A stretch of 64,000 nt of DNA from Bactrocera neohumeralis (lineage: Eukaryota > Arthropoda > Insecta > Diptera > Tephritidae), in assembly GCF_024586455.1 (NCBI RefSeq), contig NC_065921.1, forward strand, positions 87,604,061 to 87,668,060, read 5' to 3'. Below are positions 1-12,245 of the stretch, piece by piece. Position 1 is the first letter of the stretch. Each line of letters begins with the position of its first letter. The notes under the pieces were generated by a model that was given only the letters and a program-made list of their open reading frames with translations, was not told the origin of the DNA and did not search any database. Position numbers and translations under genes: made by a program.

Positions 1-1789
1 ACACTCGGCATAATGCGACATAAAAATGCACTTTTCGATTCGGCAATACTGCAGTGTCAACGACAACAATAACAACAAAGTAGCGAAACTTAGCAGCGGC
101 AACACTACGATTCCAGCGAGCGTTGGAGGAGACAACTGGCAGCAATACACTCGACAGTTGCAGTTTATCAGACGCGCACACACACGTTCATACGAATTTG
201 TATCGTTGCATACATATATTTAGTCGCATAGTGCACTTTTCCTTAGTATTTACTCTTTTGTTCTCTCACTATTTACTTTTTATAATATTTTTTTTTTTGC
301 AAATTAAACAAAGTGTCCAATGTCAACAGCAACGTCAACAATAGCACCCACCATAATGGAATGTTTTGGCTGCCAGCGCACTCTTCACTGCTCATTGACC
401 GGTCTCTCCACACACACAGCGATGTGCCGATGTGTCTAAAAGCACTTGCGCTATTTCGCTTGCCACCTACAATTTTTTGTTTTGTTGTTTCGTTTCGTTT
501 ATTGTTTTCAATATGCAAATGGCTCTGCGAATTTGTTGGCTTTTCTCATTTTCGCTGTTATTGAAATATCGAGTCGGAGAAAAAATGTCACAGCGTTGAG
601 TAGTTTGGAGGATACTGTTGTCTGTCGGTGCCTGTGATGTGCGGAGTATAGATTGATGCTGCGCGGACCTTCATGCAATCACTGATGCATGTGAAGGCCA
701 ATGACCAAGTGCGCAAAAGCTGTTGTTGCAGGTTAAGTGAGATAAAATGGAACTGATTTATGTAGTGAAACAGAGATTTAGTATGCATGACAGTAAAATT
801 CGAATAATCTAAATGGAAATGGTTGGCCAATAACTTGGCATCATGTGATTTGAGGAGCGCAATATGAAAATCCATGTTTACATCAAAATTAGAGTTTATA
901 ACGATGATGAGATACTCATTTTTTAAAATAATAGCAACATATGATTTAAAATCACGTCAATATCAGTAACCTATTGATGCGATATCACATCAAGCAATTG
1001 AAAAATTCATAAATAGTTCAGTCTAATAAAACAATCTTAATCGCTGTGAACTAATATCAAAAACTAGCTAAAATTAAGTACTCGTATGGTCGGTTTCGAT
1101 GTGATGCAAAAATGTCACATGCTATCATTTAATATGATTAGAGCATATTGTATGATGTGATATTTAAACTTGGATTACTGCGTCACAGAGTCTACGCGTA
1201 GCGGCTTTTTTTCTGCTCACATGCAGACGAAGGATATGTGGATGGGGAAGGATCACTGGGAAGCTGAAAAGCTTTTTCCTGGATAGGTCAAAGGATGTGG
1301 GAAGTTTTTCAGGAGCAAGTGCTTGTTTTCTGACAAAGACTCTCCGTCAAACTTTGCTTTAGGCTACCGGACCGCTGGGGTTTTTTCAGAAAAAAGTGCA
1401 TCAAGGTACAGCATTATAAAATGACGGGGGCAAAAGTGCAAAGCCGATGAGCGGGTCAGAGGAGACACCCTGGTCCCGCTCACATTGCAATGGGACCGAG
1501 TTGGATCTCAACTGGCATCTTGCGTTCTAGCACTGGACCAATGGATCTTGCGTGCGCTGGTTGACGACCCGCTACTGTGCGACTGCAAGATCCTTTTGGC
1601 CTGGAGTAGCAATGTTAATACTGCCTTAAATAGTAAGAATTCTTACTAGACACTGTTCAATAGACATTAATGCAATAAGACTAAAAATCTTGAGAGCACA
1701 AGTTGTCAAAAAGTGTATAGAAGATGGTAGAGGTGGAAACAGCTAGGCAATTTCTCCTCCAGATCTGACTGAAATCTGTTCTCTTTCAT
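1..1789. other. Non-coding stretch, no gene seen
   Basis: AT-rich DNA with short CA and T runs. The open frames here are short and overlap on both strands without family similarity. Positions 1200-1620 are noticeably GC-richer than their surroundings and may be a degraded repeat. One plus-strand frame there contains FRLPD, a peptide also common in jockey-type RNase H domains, but nothing next to it supports that reading, so it is left unassigned. Confidence 0.6.
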
Positions 1790-2455
1790 TTTTGGCGTAG
1801 ACACCGCTTATGCGGTTAGAACCAAGTTTACAACAGCGCTAGTCGTTCTTCCTTTTCGTGTCAATTGGAGATTCCAAGTGTAGCCAAATCCTTCTCCACC
1901 TGGTCTTTTCAACGGAGTGGAGGTCGTCCTCTTCTTCCGCTTCCCCCAGCGGCTCTTAATTCGCTAAACTATGTCAATGTCGTCGTATAACTCATACAAC
2001 TCATCGTTCCATCGAATGTGATATTCGCCGCTGCCAATGCGCCAAGCACCTTAAATCTTCCATAGAATCTTTCTCTCGAAAACTCGTAACGTCGACTCAT
2101 CAGATGTTGACATCACCCATGCGTCTGCGTCATATAGCAGGACATGGATGATGAGTGACTTGGACTTTGTTCGTCGAGAGAGGACTTTACTTCTCAAGTG
2201 CTTACTCAGTCCGAAGTAACAACTGTTGCCAAGAGTTATTCTGCGTTGGATTTCGATGCTGACTTTGTTGTTGGTGTTAATGCCGGTTCAAAGATAGACG
2301 AAATAATCAAAGATTTCGAAGTAATGGCTGTCAACAGTCACGTGGGAGCCAAGTTGTGAGTGCGACCACTGTTTGTTTGATATTTCGTCGTACCGTCATT
2401 CACTACCAGACCCATTTGCTTTGCTTCTTTGTCCGACCTGGAGCAAGCAGAATTA
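1790..2455 (-). mobile_element. RTE-type non-LTR retrotransposon, 3' part
   Basis: Read on the minus strand, the sequence encodes a degraded end of an RTE-clade polymerase protein: the stretch after the RT palm (KQMGLVVND), then SNAE, then remnants of the basic GRGRPP/WKDQVEKDLATLGISN segment that ends many insect RTE proteins. The plus-strand start (GGCGTAGACACCGCTTA) is the reverse complement of the RTE 3' terminus, which recurs at 9960-10000 and 49820-49865. Stops and frameshifts are frequent, so it is a dead 5'-truncated copy. Only the C-terminal third is present; the endonuclease and RT core are missing. Confidence 0.8.
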
Positions 2456-3457
2456 AGACTAAAATCTGTTATCCTCCAGCAAACATCCACCACTAACAGC
2501 ACTGTCGAAAGATTTCACCACCACTGAACACTAAATAGTTCAACCATTACTGCCCAAAACATCCCTGCTCGTAATATCAAGTTCAAAATTTATCGAAAGC
2601 TAACCACAAAAGCGAATAAGTGCAAAAGCGCGTGTAATAAAGTAACAGAACACTTGCAAAATATTTCAATAACTCGACTAATTAGAGAAACAGCAAGTGC
2701 GAGGAAGTGATTTGCGGTTACAGGGAGCATTACGAATAAATTTTCTGCCAAACGGCCTTGCAGCAAATAATACGCGAACAAATAAGTGAAAAAAGCCAGT
2801 GCTTAAATATTTGCATTCTCAACGGAACGAGTAAAAGACCAGCTGCTAATTTCGAAATATGCTTGGAAATAAATATATTTTACAAGCCGCTCAACCGCAA
2901 TTGCATTTTTATGGCATACCAGCTGGTGCGAATTACACAAATTTTGCATATGATATTAATTATTATTTGTTGTTGCTGCTTTGAATGGTGGTCAGACAAT
3001 GCGGCCGCTACAAGCCACAAAGCAAATAACGGTAACTCGCTTACAATTTACTTTTACTTTCATTTGTTCAAAGGCATCCCCAATTATTTGCCGACTTGCG
3101 GTCGCTGGTGGTCGGTATTTTTACCAGCGGAGAAAAGCCGCGTGGATTTGCGGTTTACTAAAGCAGCGAGAAATTTCGAAAAGTGGAGAAAATTAATTGT
3201 AAATATATGCTACACTTTGAGATGTGAGTGCAGAGAGAGAGGAGGTTTGCGAAAAATATGAGCGACAAAGCAAAGAGGGAACGGCAGAAAGAGTTGGATA
3301 AAAGGCTTAAACTTTTAATATTTTTAAGGTGAATGAGTGCGCTGAAGAAAAGAAAAATTAAACAATTTTAAAGATTTGTTCCAGTGGTGTAGGATTTGCA
3401 AGGCTTTCTGGATTGATCTGAGATTTTATCCGCTGCTAGACAGATTTTCTATAAGTT
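2456..3457. other. Non-coding, leader-like stretch
   Basis: Immediately next to the RTE piece the composition changes to A-rich sequence with many GCAAAAGCG and GTGCGAG-like words, as in fly 5' leaders. A 167-codon open frame (2758-3261) crosses it, but it has no recognisable domain, an AT-driven residue composition and an overlapping frame of similar quality. I do not call a gene. Confidence 0.4.
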
Positions 3458-3493
3458 GGTTACTTTGACGGTTACTTTAACAGTTACTTTGAC
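3458..3493. repeat. 12-bp tandem repeat, three units
   Basis: Three consecutive near-identical units of the form RGTTACTTTRAC (3458-3469, 3470-3481, 3482-3493). They abut the short interspersed repeat that follows. Confidence 0.85.
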
Positions 3494-3565
3494 ACGATTA
3501 TCGTGGGACGGCAAAAATTCCGGGTTCATTCCGGTTACTTAAACCCGAATGTACTGGGAACGGTT
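3494..3565. repeat. Short interspersed repeat (copy 1, diverged)
   Basis: Contains TCGTGGGACGG, then AAATTCCGGGTTCATTCCGG and TTACTTAAACCCGA, then TGGGAACGG. The same words, in related order and orientation, occur at 15791-15882 and (reverse complemented) at 33633-33713. This marks a dispersed family whose core is 'ATAAAAATCCGGGTYCRWTCCGGTTACGTAGACYCGACTGTCGTGGGAA'-like, given here only in parts. The class (SINE or retrotransposon tail) cannot be decided from three copies. Confidence 0.6.
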
Positions 3566-5394
3566 ACGAAACTTTGTCGGTGCCTGTGATTCGGGACTTT
3601 TCCTCAAACATAATGAGTTTCGAAAACTTTTGAGAGCTCCGTCTGTCCATTTAAAAGTTATTTTAAGCCAGAGGAGGTATATACCCCATATAATTTCGGT
3701 TAGTTGTCGTGCTTTAATTGGTTGAATGACATGTTTTCAAGATCACCAATACTTATCCACTTAGGACTTCCTGTCTTAGACATTTCACAAAAATTTACGG
3801 TAATCAGAGAAACACAGAAACTAATTCAGGATGTGAGTAATACTTATGGATGTATACACATACATACATGGAACTTATTCATATATTACTCCAAAGCCGC
3901 CAGGAGTTGAAAAAGTGCACCGTAAAATGTTGTAAGAAATGGCAAACAAATGACATTTTTATGTCACACAAGAGACAGGACATAGCAAGGAGAAGAAAGT
4001 GCGCTGCTGAAGGACACCAAAGGGTTAGCGTACCAATAATGTGCAAGTTGTAAGCACAAAGTGAATAAAGTTGTCATATATCAAATGCTTGCGCATCCTT
4101 TAGAGAAAACACCAACACACACACACGCGCTTAAGTACAAGCATTTTATAGAAGAAAGCTGCGTTTGTAGACAGAGTAAAGCAAGAAGGAAATTCAAGGA
4201 GCCAGGCAGTCGCCAAGTCGCCAAAGGTACAAATAACGCGGCAAGAACAGGAAACCAAAACGGTATGTATTGAGCGTGGAAAAGGCAGCATTGGCGGCTG
4301 GTAAAGGGCATTTCTTGTATTAAGGGCCCTTGCGTGGCAGAGTGATGTGCGCAAATAACGACCAGAATCCCGCTGTTTTCCCCCATTTCTCCGACCCAAC
4401 TGAGCTAAAGTATTTTTCGATGTCGTGCAGTGGCCAAGATGACTTTTCCGCCAATTTTTTGCCGCGTTCGGGTTGTCAACTCACAAATAAGTGCACACAC
4501 ACACATACTCACTCATGCGAGATGCCAACTAATGGCGTTGATAGCTTGAGAAAACAATGAGAGTAAGACCTATCATTTACACTGACAAGTGTGCGGCACA
4601 AAAAATATACAAATAAAACAATGACTTTCAGCGATTTGTAAAGGGGGAAAAACGGCTTGAATACATCATGAGCGTTCTTGGCAGCCCTTTTGGCAGCAAA
4701 GCGACAATGTTAGCCCCTCTGCAAAAAGGGTTAGCATGCTGGAAGCCAAAGTGGGTGGGCAGACGGGCGTTTGAAAGTGGGGTCACTTGTATCGTGTGTG
4801 TGTGTGTGTGTAAGTGCGTGTAACTAGGAAATAGGTTGGCTCCCCGATTGCACTACTCGCTGTGCGGTTAGTTAATGTCTACTCACATTTATGGCGGAAG
4901 CTTTATGTGCCGCGCCATCTGTGGGTGTGTTTGCTCGAGTTCAGTGACCGCCTCAGCTGCCAACTTTTACGCTAAGAGTGCGATGTGTTTATTTTTAGGG
5001 ATTTCCCCTTTTTTCTCTGTATTTACTGACTGCATAAATATTTGTTAGGCGCGCCGGCACTAAATGTTTCCGGTGCCGGAAATGAAAGATAGCCCAGAAA
5101 TGAGTGCTTTTGCGCTGGGAACATTCGCAAATGTTCTCTTATTTGAGTTGGAAAAAGCTCAAATGTGTGCAGAAACGCTTTTTTTGTCGCTTCTAAAATT
5201 TCGAAACGCAATTTTGGAGGGATATTTTCGTAAATTATTTAATAGCGGTTTTCTATTTTGTATTTTGGTCGAGATTACTTTGGAAGTACTGCTTTAGTTT
5301 GAGATTAAGCTCATTGAAGATAAGTTTGAGAGAAACGCTCATTTAAAAACATATTTTTCCAGTCAACTATCTTTTAACAGGGATCCCATTTGGA
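3566..5394. other. Non-coding stretch with GT microsatellite
   Basis: No gene seen. Contains a (GT)9 run at 4794-4811, short CA runs near 4116-4130 and 4494-4506, and a GGTGCCGGAAA/GGCGCGCCGGCAC patch near 5048-5085. The open frames near 4.1-4.4 kb overlap on both strands and lack family similarity. Confidence 0.6.
4794..4811. repeat. (GT)9 microsatellite
   Basis: Uninterrupted GT dinucleotide run. Confidence 0.95.
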
Positions 5395-5870
5395 CAGCTT
5401 ACAACCCCGGTCCGGTATTGGGTCATAAGACCCTTGCAAGTCGACAAAGAGCTTTAAGCCTATCACCAATTTATTTCAACGGCTAAGGCAGTTTTGGCTA
5501 TATCTTCTGGTTTGCCGAACGTAAGGCTATCGATATGTTTCCTTCTGAGTCGTACAGAGACTAGACAATGGAGCAGAAAATGCTAAGAAGTTTCCACCTC
5601 ATCCTCCGCCATACAACTTGACAACTTACCACATAAATAGCTATTGATCAGTGTCCAGTAAGTACTCCTACGATTGTGGCAAGATGAACGTTGTTTAAGA
5701 CAAGTAGATCATCTCGCACTTGCACGGGAGCTGCTCTTCGACAGGCGACTAAGATCCCAATGGAGGTCCGACACAGTCCCATACTAATGTGAGCGAGGCA
5801 AGGGTTCCCCCACTGGCTAGCTCGTCGGCTTTGCAATTGCCAGCGTTTTCGCTGTGATCAGGCGTCCAAA
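5395..5870 (-). mobile_element. Jockey/I-like non-LTR retrotransposon, RNase H and C-terminal piece
   Basis: On the minus strand the frames read through the end of an RNase H domain (IAKPTS then GEPLPRS, corresponding to the usual ADELA...G block). They continue into a tail resembling the C-terminus of insect jockey/I/R1-type polyproteins: RSSCHNRRSTYWTLINSYL, then a Cys/His-like block EDEVETS-HFLLHCLVSVRLRRKH (seen in segments), then SLTFGKPEDIAKTAL. Several stops and frameshifts interrupt it. The exact clade is uncertain. The copy is 5' truncated and dead. Confidence 0.65.
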
Positions 5871-6610
5871 TGAGTCTGATGCACTATTCATTCGTTCGAA
5901 AATTGCTTGAGTTCTTCATAACGACCTTTGTTCATGAAGTTTATGCAAGACGGCTGAAAGATTTCCCCACTTATCTCAATATTCAGTCGGAACCGATACT
6001 AAGGTTGTCTGAGAATTCTAAAGTTCACTCCATAAAGTCATGTGTAGTTATTGAGCTCATCAAAGCGGTGATTTCTTCATATACCAAAAAAAATGGTTCA
6101 CCGACTCTACTAAAATGTACCTACATTTGCACTTCTCTGCTTTATGACCGCTTCTATCACTTTCCGACACAAATTCAACTCCTCTAAATTTAATTACTTC
6201 GTTTTTTATTATTTTCCTCGACATTTCCTTCGCATACTTGCATAATAAAGGGTTTCTAAGTATTTTCAAACCGTTCCAATTCGCGTGCTAAGTTGCACTT
6301 AGCGACTTTGTTACCCGCAAGACTGTTGAGTGCGAGTATTTTGCTTTTTATGCGTCCACTTGTTTACTCATTTATTCTAAATTTTTTTTTTTTTTTGGCT
6401 TCCTTATGTTTTTTTAACTCTAATTCTAGCGTAATTACCGTTATTGCATGTACAGTTATGTTGCTTTTTATGCCAATTTAATGGCTGCGTTCACTCCACG
6501 TTCAGAGGGAGTTACACGCAAAGTTGTTTCAGCATAAGGCGGGGAGGTGACATGTTTTTGTTGTGCAACATATTTTATAGAACAAGAGATAAAGGAAAGT
6601 GAGTGTGTAA
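5871..6610. other. Non-coding stretch, nothing recognised
   Basis: AT-rich DNA with a long T run near 6385-6397. A 105-codon frame (5870-6187) has no domain, and its initial codons lie at the edge of the retrotransposon piece. I see no gene. Confidence 0.6.
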
Positions 6611-6612
6611 TA

Positions 6613-7485
6613 TTGGGTAGTCAAAAAAGTATTTTCGTATTATTTTTCGTTGAAACAGCTATGAAATTATGGAAAAGTTTGACCAAGCTCGTCACATAAG
6701 CAGCCATGACAATGCTAAAGAACTTAACATTCATCAACTAACGGGTTTGAACCATTTAAAAAAGGCTGTCTACAAAATGAAGCTCTATGTTTGGGTATCA
6801 CATGAGTTGTCTATGAAAAATTTAATGGTCCGAATTAACATCTGCGATTCTTAGCTGAAACGAAATGAAATCAAACCATTTCTGAAGCGAATGATAACAG
6901 AAGACGAAAAGTGGGTCGAATATGACGATATGTGAGAAAAAGATCATGGTCCAAGCATGGTGAAGCTCAACAAATGGTCGATTGGTAGGATTGGAAAGGA
7001 ATCATCCACTATAAGCTGTTCCAGACTAGTCGAACGATTGATTCTACTATTTACTGTCAAAAACAGATGAGATTGAAGCAAGCAATCGAAAAAATAGTCA
7101 GAACTGATCAACAGAAAGGGCTTTGACTTCCATCAGGACAACGCTAGACCACACACATCTTTGATGAATCGGCAAAAACTAGGAGAGCTTGGTTGAGAAG
7201 TTTTGATGCATCCATCTTATAGCTCTGACTTTGCACCAGCGGACTACCATTAGCAGAACTCACTTAATGGAGTAAATTTGGCTTCAAGGGAAGCCTGTAA
7301 AACGCAGTTTTTCACCGAGAAACCAGAAAAGTTTTGCACTGATGGAATAATGTCTCTAGCGAAAAAAAGCAAAAAAGTGGTGGACTAAAATGATACATAT
7401 TTGGTTCTTTTAAGTTCATTGTGAATCCAAAAAAATTAGGTTGAAGTTTGATTAGAAATACGAAAAGACTTTTTTGACTACCCAA
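6613..7485 (+). mobile_element. Mariner element (mellifera-like), degenerate, with intact TIRs
   Basis: A complete-ended mariner of about 873 bp (full-length relatives are near 1.3 kb). The terminal inverted repeats begin TTGGGTAGTCAAAAAAGT and match at 28 of the first 29 positions. TA dinucleotides lie outside both ends (6611-6612, 7486-7487), as expected for Tc1/mariner. The plus-strand transposase relic reads LNHLKKAVYKMKLYVWV, then LKRNEIKPFLKRMITEDEKWV (first catalytic Asp), then GFDFHQDNARPHTSLM (second Asp) and a degraded SSDFAPADYH block. That order is typical of mellifera/cecropia-type mariners. The N-terminus is missing, part of the catalytic domain is deleted and stops are present, so the element is inactive. 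A 205-bp deletion derivative sits at 60960-61164. Confidence 0.93.
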
Positions 7486-7487
7486 TA

Positions 7488-8700
7488 GTAGATTCAAAAG
7501 CTTAATTCAAGCGCTTCGATATAATTTAAGTGCTCAAGCTTAAAATAATGTAAATCTAAAACGGAAATTTAGAATGCTATGAATATCTTTTGGATTCAGC
7601 GATTAGACTTACTTCCTGAGAAAAACTTTTTCGAAACTTTTACTAAGTATCTTATCGAAAGCTTGTATTGCTACCAGCTTTTTATTGTGTACTGATTGCT
7701 GAGAGCTTACGCTTTCAACACACCACTTCTATGATACTTTAACTCAACCGTTACGTAACGCACTTACACACCGTTAGTTGAAATAACTGCACTCAAAGAC
7801 CAGCTGTGGCATTTATCATGTATTCATGCAAACGTACCTCATTTCCGTTTGAAACGAAAATGCAAGAGAACCGAAAGAAAAATGGAGCGATTTTATAGCT
7901 CACTTCCGTGCAACATTTCCGAAAAGCTTTTACAATTTGCTTTTGCAAGCAAATTTTTCTGGCACGAAACAAAACAGTATATCAGGACAAAACGCCGGCT
8001 TTAGTGCGCTAATCTGCCACAACCAGTGTTACCACCTTTATATATGTTATATTCCCGTCATTGGCCAGCTGCGGCCCCGCTTTCATTGAGTTTTTGCTTT
8101 TCATGCTTTTATTTTTGCATTTTGGTAAATATTTCCATTTGCATTCGCGCGCCTGTAACGAAAACACAACATTTTCGGGTCCATCAACATGATTTATGAC
8201 CAAACTAGTAATTACGAAACGTGTGTGGCCACCTCTTTTTGTTTTTTACTCGTTTTTTTGTGGCATGCATGCGCCCCCAACATTATTTGCAGGAATTCCT
8301 ACATTTCGCGAAATTACAAAATTCGCTTTTATGGCTGATTTTCCGGTCTATTGATTGCTGTGTGCTTCGGCACCACCCCCACCACCCTAATTCTACCTTG
8401 CTCATACCATACTTGGGTCTGTTTTGGCTTGCCTTTTATTCCTGCCTCTTGATTGGAATGTTCGCTGGACTCGTTTGTCATTTGTCCGCCGCTGAGTCAG
8501 TTTTTGCGTGGTTTTGGTAATTGAAATTGACATTTATCGGCGCGTAGCATATTTATGCATATTAATGGCGGGCTGTTTGTGAAACGGTTTGTTCTTTTGA
8601 GTATTGAAAATGATAGAGGATAGCGCAAGCAAGAGTATGAGGCTGTATACAGTTGTTGTTGTAATATATTTATGGAAATTGTTCAAAGTTTAATTATTTA
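7488..8700. other. Non-coding stretch, nothing recognised
   Basis: Mixed AT-rich DNA. Around 7800-8600 the base composition is more even and repeats are few, as in conserved non-coding DNA, but no gene or binding-site cluster can be supported by eye. The 99-codon frame at 8221-8520 has no family similarity. Confidence 0.5.
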
Positions 8701-8900
8701 ATCCAATATGGTTCGTTTTTGTCTGCCCTTTTCTTACTCACTTTTTTCTTAAACACCTTTGAGGCCTTTGAATGTGAAGGATCAAGTTTGACCCGGACCG
8801 TAAAAATCCAATACGGTTAGCTTTTTGTCTGTCGTTTTTTTACTTTTAACCGCTTTTTCGGCTAATGGATAAGCAAGATCAAATTTGACCCGTACTGAGA
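8701..8900. repeat. Tandem dimer, about 105-bp unit
   Basis: Two diverged copies: 8701-8805 starting ATCCAATATGGTT, and 8806-8900 starting ATCCAATACGGTT. Both contain TTTTGTCTG near the start and end with AGATCAARTTTGACCCG-like sequence. A related word (CCTGCTCAAATTTCAC) occurs near 28157, suggesting a dispersed family. Confidence 0.75.
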
Positions 8901-9289
8901 AAAAATCTACATTTCAGTGTATTTTAACACACGTTTTTATAATCGCTTTCAAAATATGTACATATCTGAGTCAATAAAAATCTCACTTCAGCCAGAAACG
9001 GATCACTTTAGCATATATGTATGTAGCTAATTTACAAACTGAATGATCGGAGTTAAGTGCATATGTATATGGTAAACTTTTTCATTTGACGAGATACATA
9101 TACATACGTATTATATATTCACGATATTTACAAGAATGCTTCGAAGTCGATTTTAAAAGTGATTACACCGATCCCAAAGTTTCAATTAGCTCGGGATGGC
9201 ATTTTATAATCCTCGTTTTTGACCTGGCAATGTAGATACTTCGTCGGATTTTTACTTTCCCAGCACTTACACCAAGCTACCTGGCTGTC
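8901..9289. other. Non-coding stretch, nothing recognised
   Basis: AT-rich sequence with several ATACATATG words. No gene or repeat boundary is visible before the RTE piece that follows. Confidence 0.5.
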
Positions 9290-9998
9290 TCCGGATCGAA
9301 GAGCCACCAACCAGACCGATCATGTTGAGAAAGACGGAAGACACGTTTCCAGTGTTTTAGACGTGCGTGCGCACCCAGGACCTAGCATTGTATCGAGAAC
9401 CCCCTGAGCTGATCTAGTGACTGATGCCCAGAGCAATCTGAAATTGTGGAGGGAACACTTTTCCAGTCTGCTGAAAGCATAACATCAGGAGATGGTGAAC
9501 CCGATTCTCCTATCGATGACGATGGAGCGGACGTTCAATTGCCCGACCATGAAAAAGTTCGAATAGCAATTACCCGTCTGAAGATCAACAAAGCGGAGGA
9601 GACTGATGGATTGTCGGCCAATTATGGGGACAAAACTGATAACGGGCATGCAGCAGCTTTTTTTTAGAAAATGGTCGGACGAAAATATGCCCAACGATTG
9701 GAATTTGAATGTGCTCTGCCGAATCCAGCAAAAGGGTGACCCCACAATCCGCGCCAACTACCGTGGGATAAGCCTCCTCAACATGCCATATAAGGTTCTA
9801 ACGAGCGTACTGTGCGAAAGATTAAAGCCGCCGATGGGAGCAGAGGAAGAGGAAGGCGTCCACTCCGTTAGAAACACCAGGAGAAGAAGGATCTAGCTAC
9901 ACTTGGAATCTTTCTTCTAGCGGAAAGGAAGAACGACGGGGCGCTGTTGTAAACTCTACGGCATCCGCGAAAGCGGTGTCTACGCCAATAAAAAAGAA
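9290..9998 (+). mobile_element. RTE-type non-LTR retrotransposon fragment with RT domain
   Basis: The plus-strand frames contain the end of an endonuclease domain (VSSVLDVRAHPGPSI), the linker LWREHFSSLL, and then the reverse transcriptase fingers. These read as ITRLKINKAEETDGLSA and, in the next frame, FFRKWSDENMPNDWNLNVLC, KGDPTIRANYRGISLLN and YKVLTSVLCERLKP. Most of the RT palm is deleted after that. The sequence then jumps to the family's 3' terminus (CTTGGAATCTTTCTTCTAGC through GCGAAAGCGGTGTCTACGCC and an A-rich tail). This is the same lineage as insect 'craniofacial development protein 2-like' RTE proteins. Frameshifts and the deletion make it non-functional. Confidence 0.85.
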
Positions 9999-11331
9999 TA
10001 AAAAGGTACACTTTCACAGACATACATATGTATATTTATCCAGATATTTATAATTATTAGCTATAATGATTTCCGCAGAAGTCAACGTATTCCTTGAAAA
10101 CTGAAGCCAGACAAAGTTCATTGGCATCGTGAAATCCAGCTAGTCAAGCATAACTTCAAATGAAAATTTTGCATTTATTTATGCAAAATAAACGGAACTG
10201 CATATATCACTTTACACACATGACCATACTTAACTTTTCTAAGGAAAACTAGTCACCAGAACCACAGAACCCAAGAACAATGCAAAAACGAAATAATAAT
10301 AAAAGCAGTGCGCTGAAAGTATGTGTGGCAAAGCCATTGACGCAGTCGGTGATGGATTGTCATATGCAGCTCGCTCGGTTACACTGAAATGACACACACA
10401 CCAATAACAACAAACACCTATGTGCGGTATTTGTTTATTTATTTTGTATTTATTTGTTTAAACAAATAAATAAGCAATGAAGCAGCAGCTAAGAAGAAGG
10501 CGCTGCATAACAGCAGAAAAAAAGAAACAAGATCGAAGAAATATGAAAAGTTAAAGCGCAAATAGAAAATCGCTGGACTTTTGTGGGAAGTGCACAGTGG
10601 AAGTGGAGTGTTGTAGTTGCATGAATGCGCGCTGTACACTTTGTATATTCTTGTGTATGTATGTAAGTGTGCTACATTGCATTTATGGCAAAAGGTTAAT
10701 GACACATAAGCGCGCTATATGTGGACTGCCTGGGCCGCACGGCGTTTTGCGGCAACTCTGGCGCTCGCTCACTCGCCGCTCAAACGCTGACACGTCCATG
10801 CGATATCGACCAAGACAATTGATATTGACAACAAAAGATATGCCGGTGTTCCATAGGTGCTGTAGGCACACGCACACATACATACATACACATATAGATA
10901 CTTAGTAGAATGAAGGCAACGGCGCAGCAGTGGAGGAACTGGAACTGTGCGGCTATGTTTATTTGTTTATGCCTTTGAGGCTTATCACCAGGCGATAATG
11001 AAACTTTGTCGCACTGATATAACTTCGGTGATCAAGTGTCGTAGTGGAAGTTTACTACTAAATTGAGTGTCTTTATATCTCTACATAAAGTATATCTATA
11101 TTCCGTTATTATGCTTTGGGTTTAAGAAGCATATACCAGGTACATATGTATGTATGTATGTAAGTACTTGTGTCCGTTGCGCTATTTGGTACGTTTTCTG
11201 CTTTACGTTTCACGTGAACTGTGGCTTCCCCATCATATCGCCATTTAAACCAGTTACCTACTTTCGGGCTTAAATGCTTTTACTCAGTTTAACATAATTA
11301 TTTTATCTTAGAAGCTGCTCCTTTGTTGGAA
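9999..11331. other. Non-coding stretch with microsatellites
   Basis: No gene seen. Contains CATA/TATG microsatellites near 10875-10890 and 11145-11163, and the palindrome listed separately. The overlapping frames around 10.6-10.9 kb on both strands have no family similarity. Confidence 0.6.
10447..10472. repeat. Perfect 26-bp palindrome
   Basis: TATTTATTTGTTT is followed directly by its exact reverse complement AAACAAATAAATA, with no spacer. It lies within a wider TTTATTTG-rich tract. Confidence 0.9.
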
Positions 11332-12245
11332 TAGTCAATATCGGGCCACTAACGGGTGATCCAACGCCAACACTATCACCCATCTTGAGACCCATCATTC
11401 ATTATTGGATAATATTCGACCGAATAGACCACGTCCAGCCTCTAGTGAATAAAATATACCGGCCGCAGCTGAAAGTATACACGAAGACCATGAAAAATCG
11501 ATTCGGCGCAGTTCGCAGAAACTCGGACTGACGTATGGAACAACTTTACGTCGAGATCTTAAGAAAGAGAAAGCTAACAAAATACATCCTGTATAAGAAC
11601 TGAAGTCGCTCGATCTTCCCAAGCGACATCATTTCGCTCTTTGGGCTCTTGAAAAGTTCCAAGAAGATCCGACGTTTTCCAGCCAAATTTTGTTCAGAGA
11701 TGAGACCAATTTCTGGCTCAATGGGTATGTAATTGGGTATTAGCGAAAATGACGCAGTTGGGACAAAGAGCAAGCTGAAGAGTTTTAAGAGCTGACATTT
11801 CATTCAGAAAAAAACCTGGGTTTGATGTGGTTTGTGGGCAGGTGGAATCGTCTGTCCATATTTGGTTTCAACAAGGCGAAGCCACTTCCCACACATCTCA
11901 ACAATCAATGGATTTAATGAGAAAACGATTTGGTCAGCAGATAATTTCATGTTTGGGGCCGGTCGATTGGCCACCAAGATCATATGATATCACACCGTTA
12001 GACTTTTTCCTGTAGGGATATGTTACGTCTAAAGTCTATGCCGACAATCCCGCTTTGATTCAGGCTTTGGAGCAAATATCACAGTCCAAATGCAGGAACG
12101 AGTCATCAAAAATTAGACTCAACGGATGAACTTCGGAGCAGTGGTGGGATATCCGTAGAAATTATACAGCTCGAGTCACTATGGCATATATCTGACATAC
12201 TACAAACTGACCGATCAAATTTCTTTCAAGGCATCTTTTCTATTT
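11332..12245 (+). mobile_element. Rosa-type (DD41D) mariner, internally deleted copy 1
   Basis: The plus strand encodes a degraded transposase of the rosa branch of Tc1/mariner. It has an HTH region (RPRPASSE, then SIRRSSQKLGLTYGTTLRRD), then FALWALEKFQEDPTFSSQIL, then FRDETNFWLNGYV carrying the first catalytic Asp. A jump follows directly to VHIWFQQGEATSHTSQQSMD and GPVDWPPRSYDITPLDFFL. Compared with copy 2 (30868-31581), the roughly 40 residues between the WCG/GPYF and IWFQQ blocks are missing, and the second catalytic Asp in FQQDGAT is replaced (FQQGEAT). Stops and frameshifts are present. The ends are approximate. A GGGTGATCCA motif near 11354 resembles the GGGTCACCCT end of copy 2. Confidence 0.85.

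Noticed and set aside
1200..1620. GC-richer stretch with an FRLPD peptide resembling jockey RNase H
   Set aside because: Only five residues match; neighbouring codons do not follow the domain, and the rest is unassigned.
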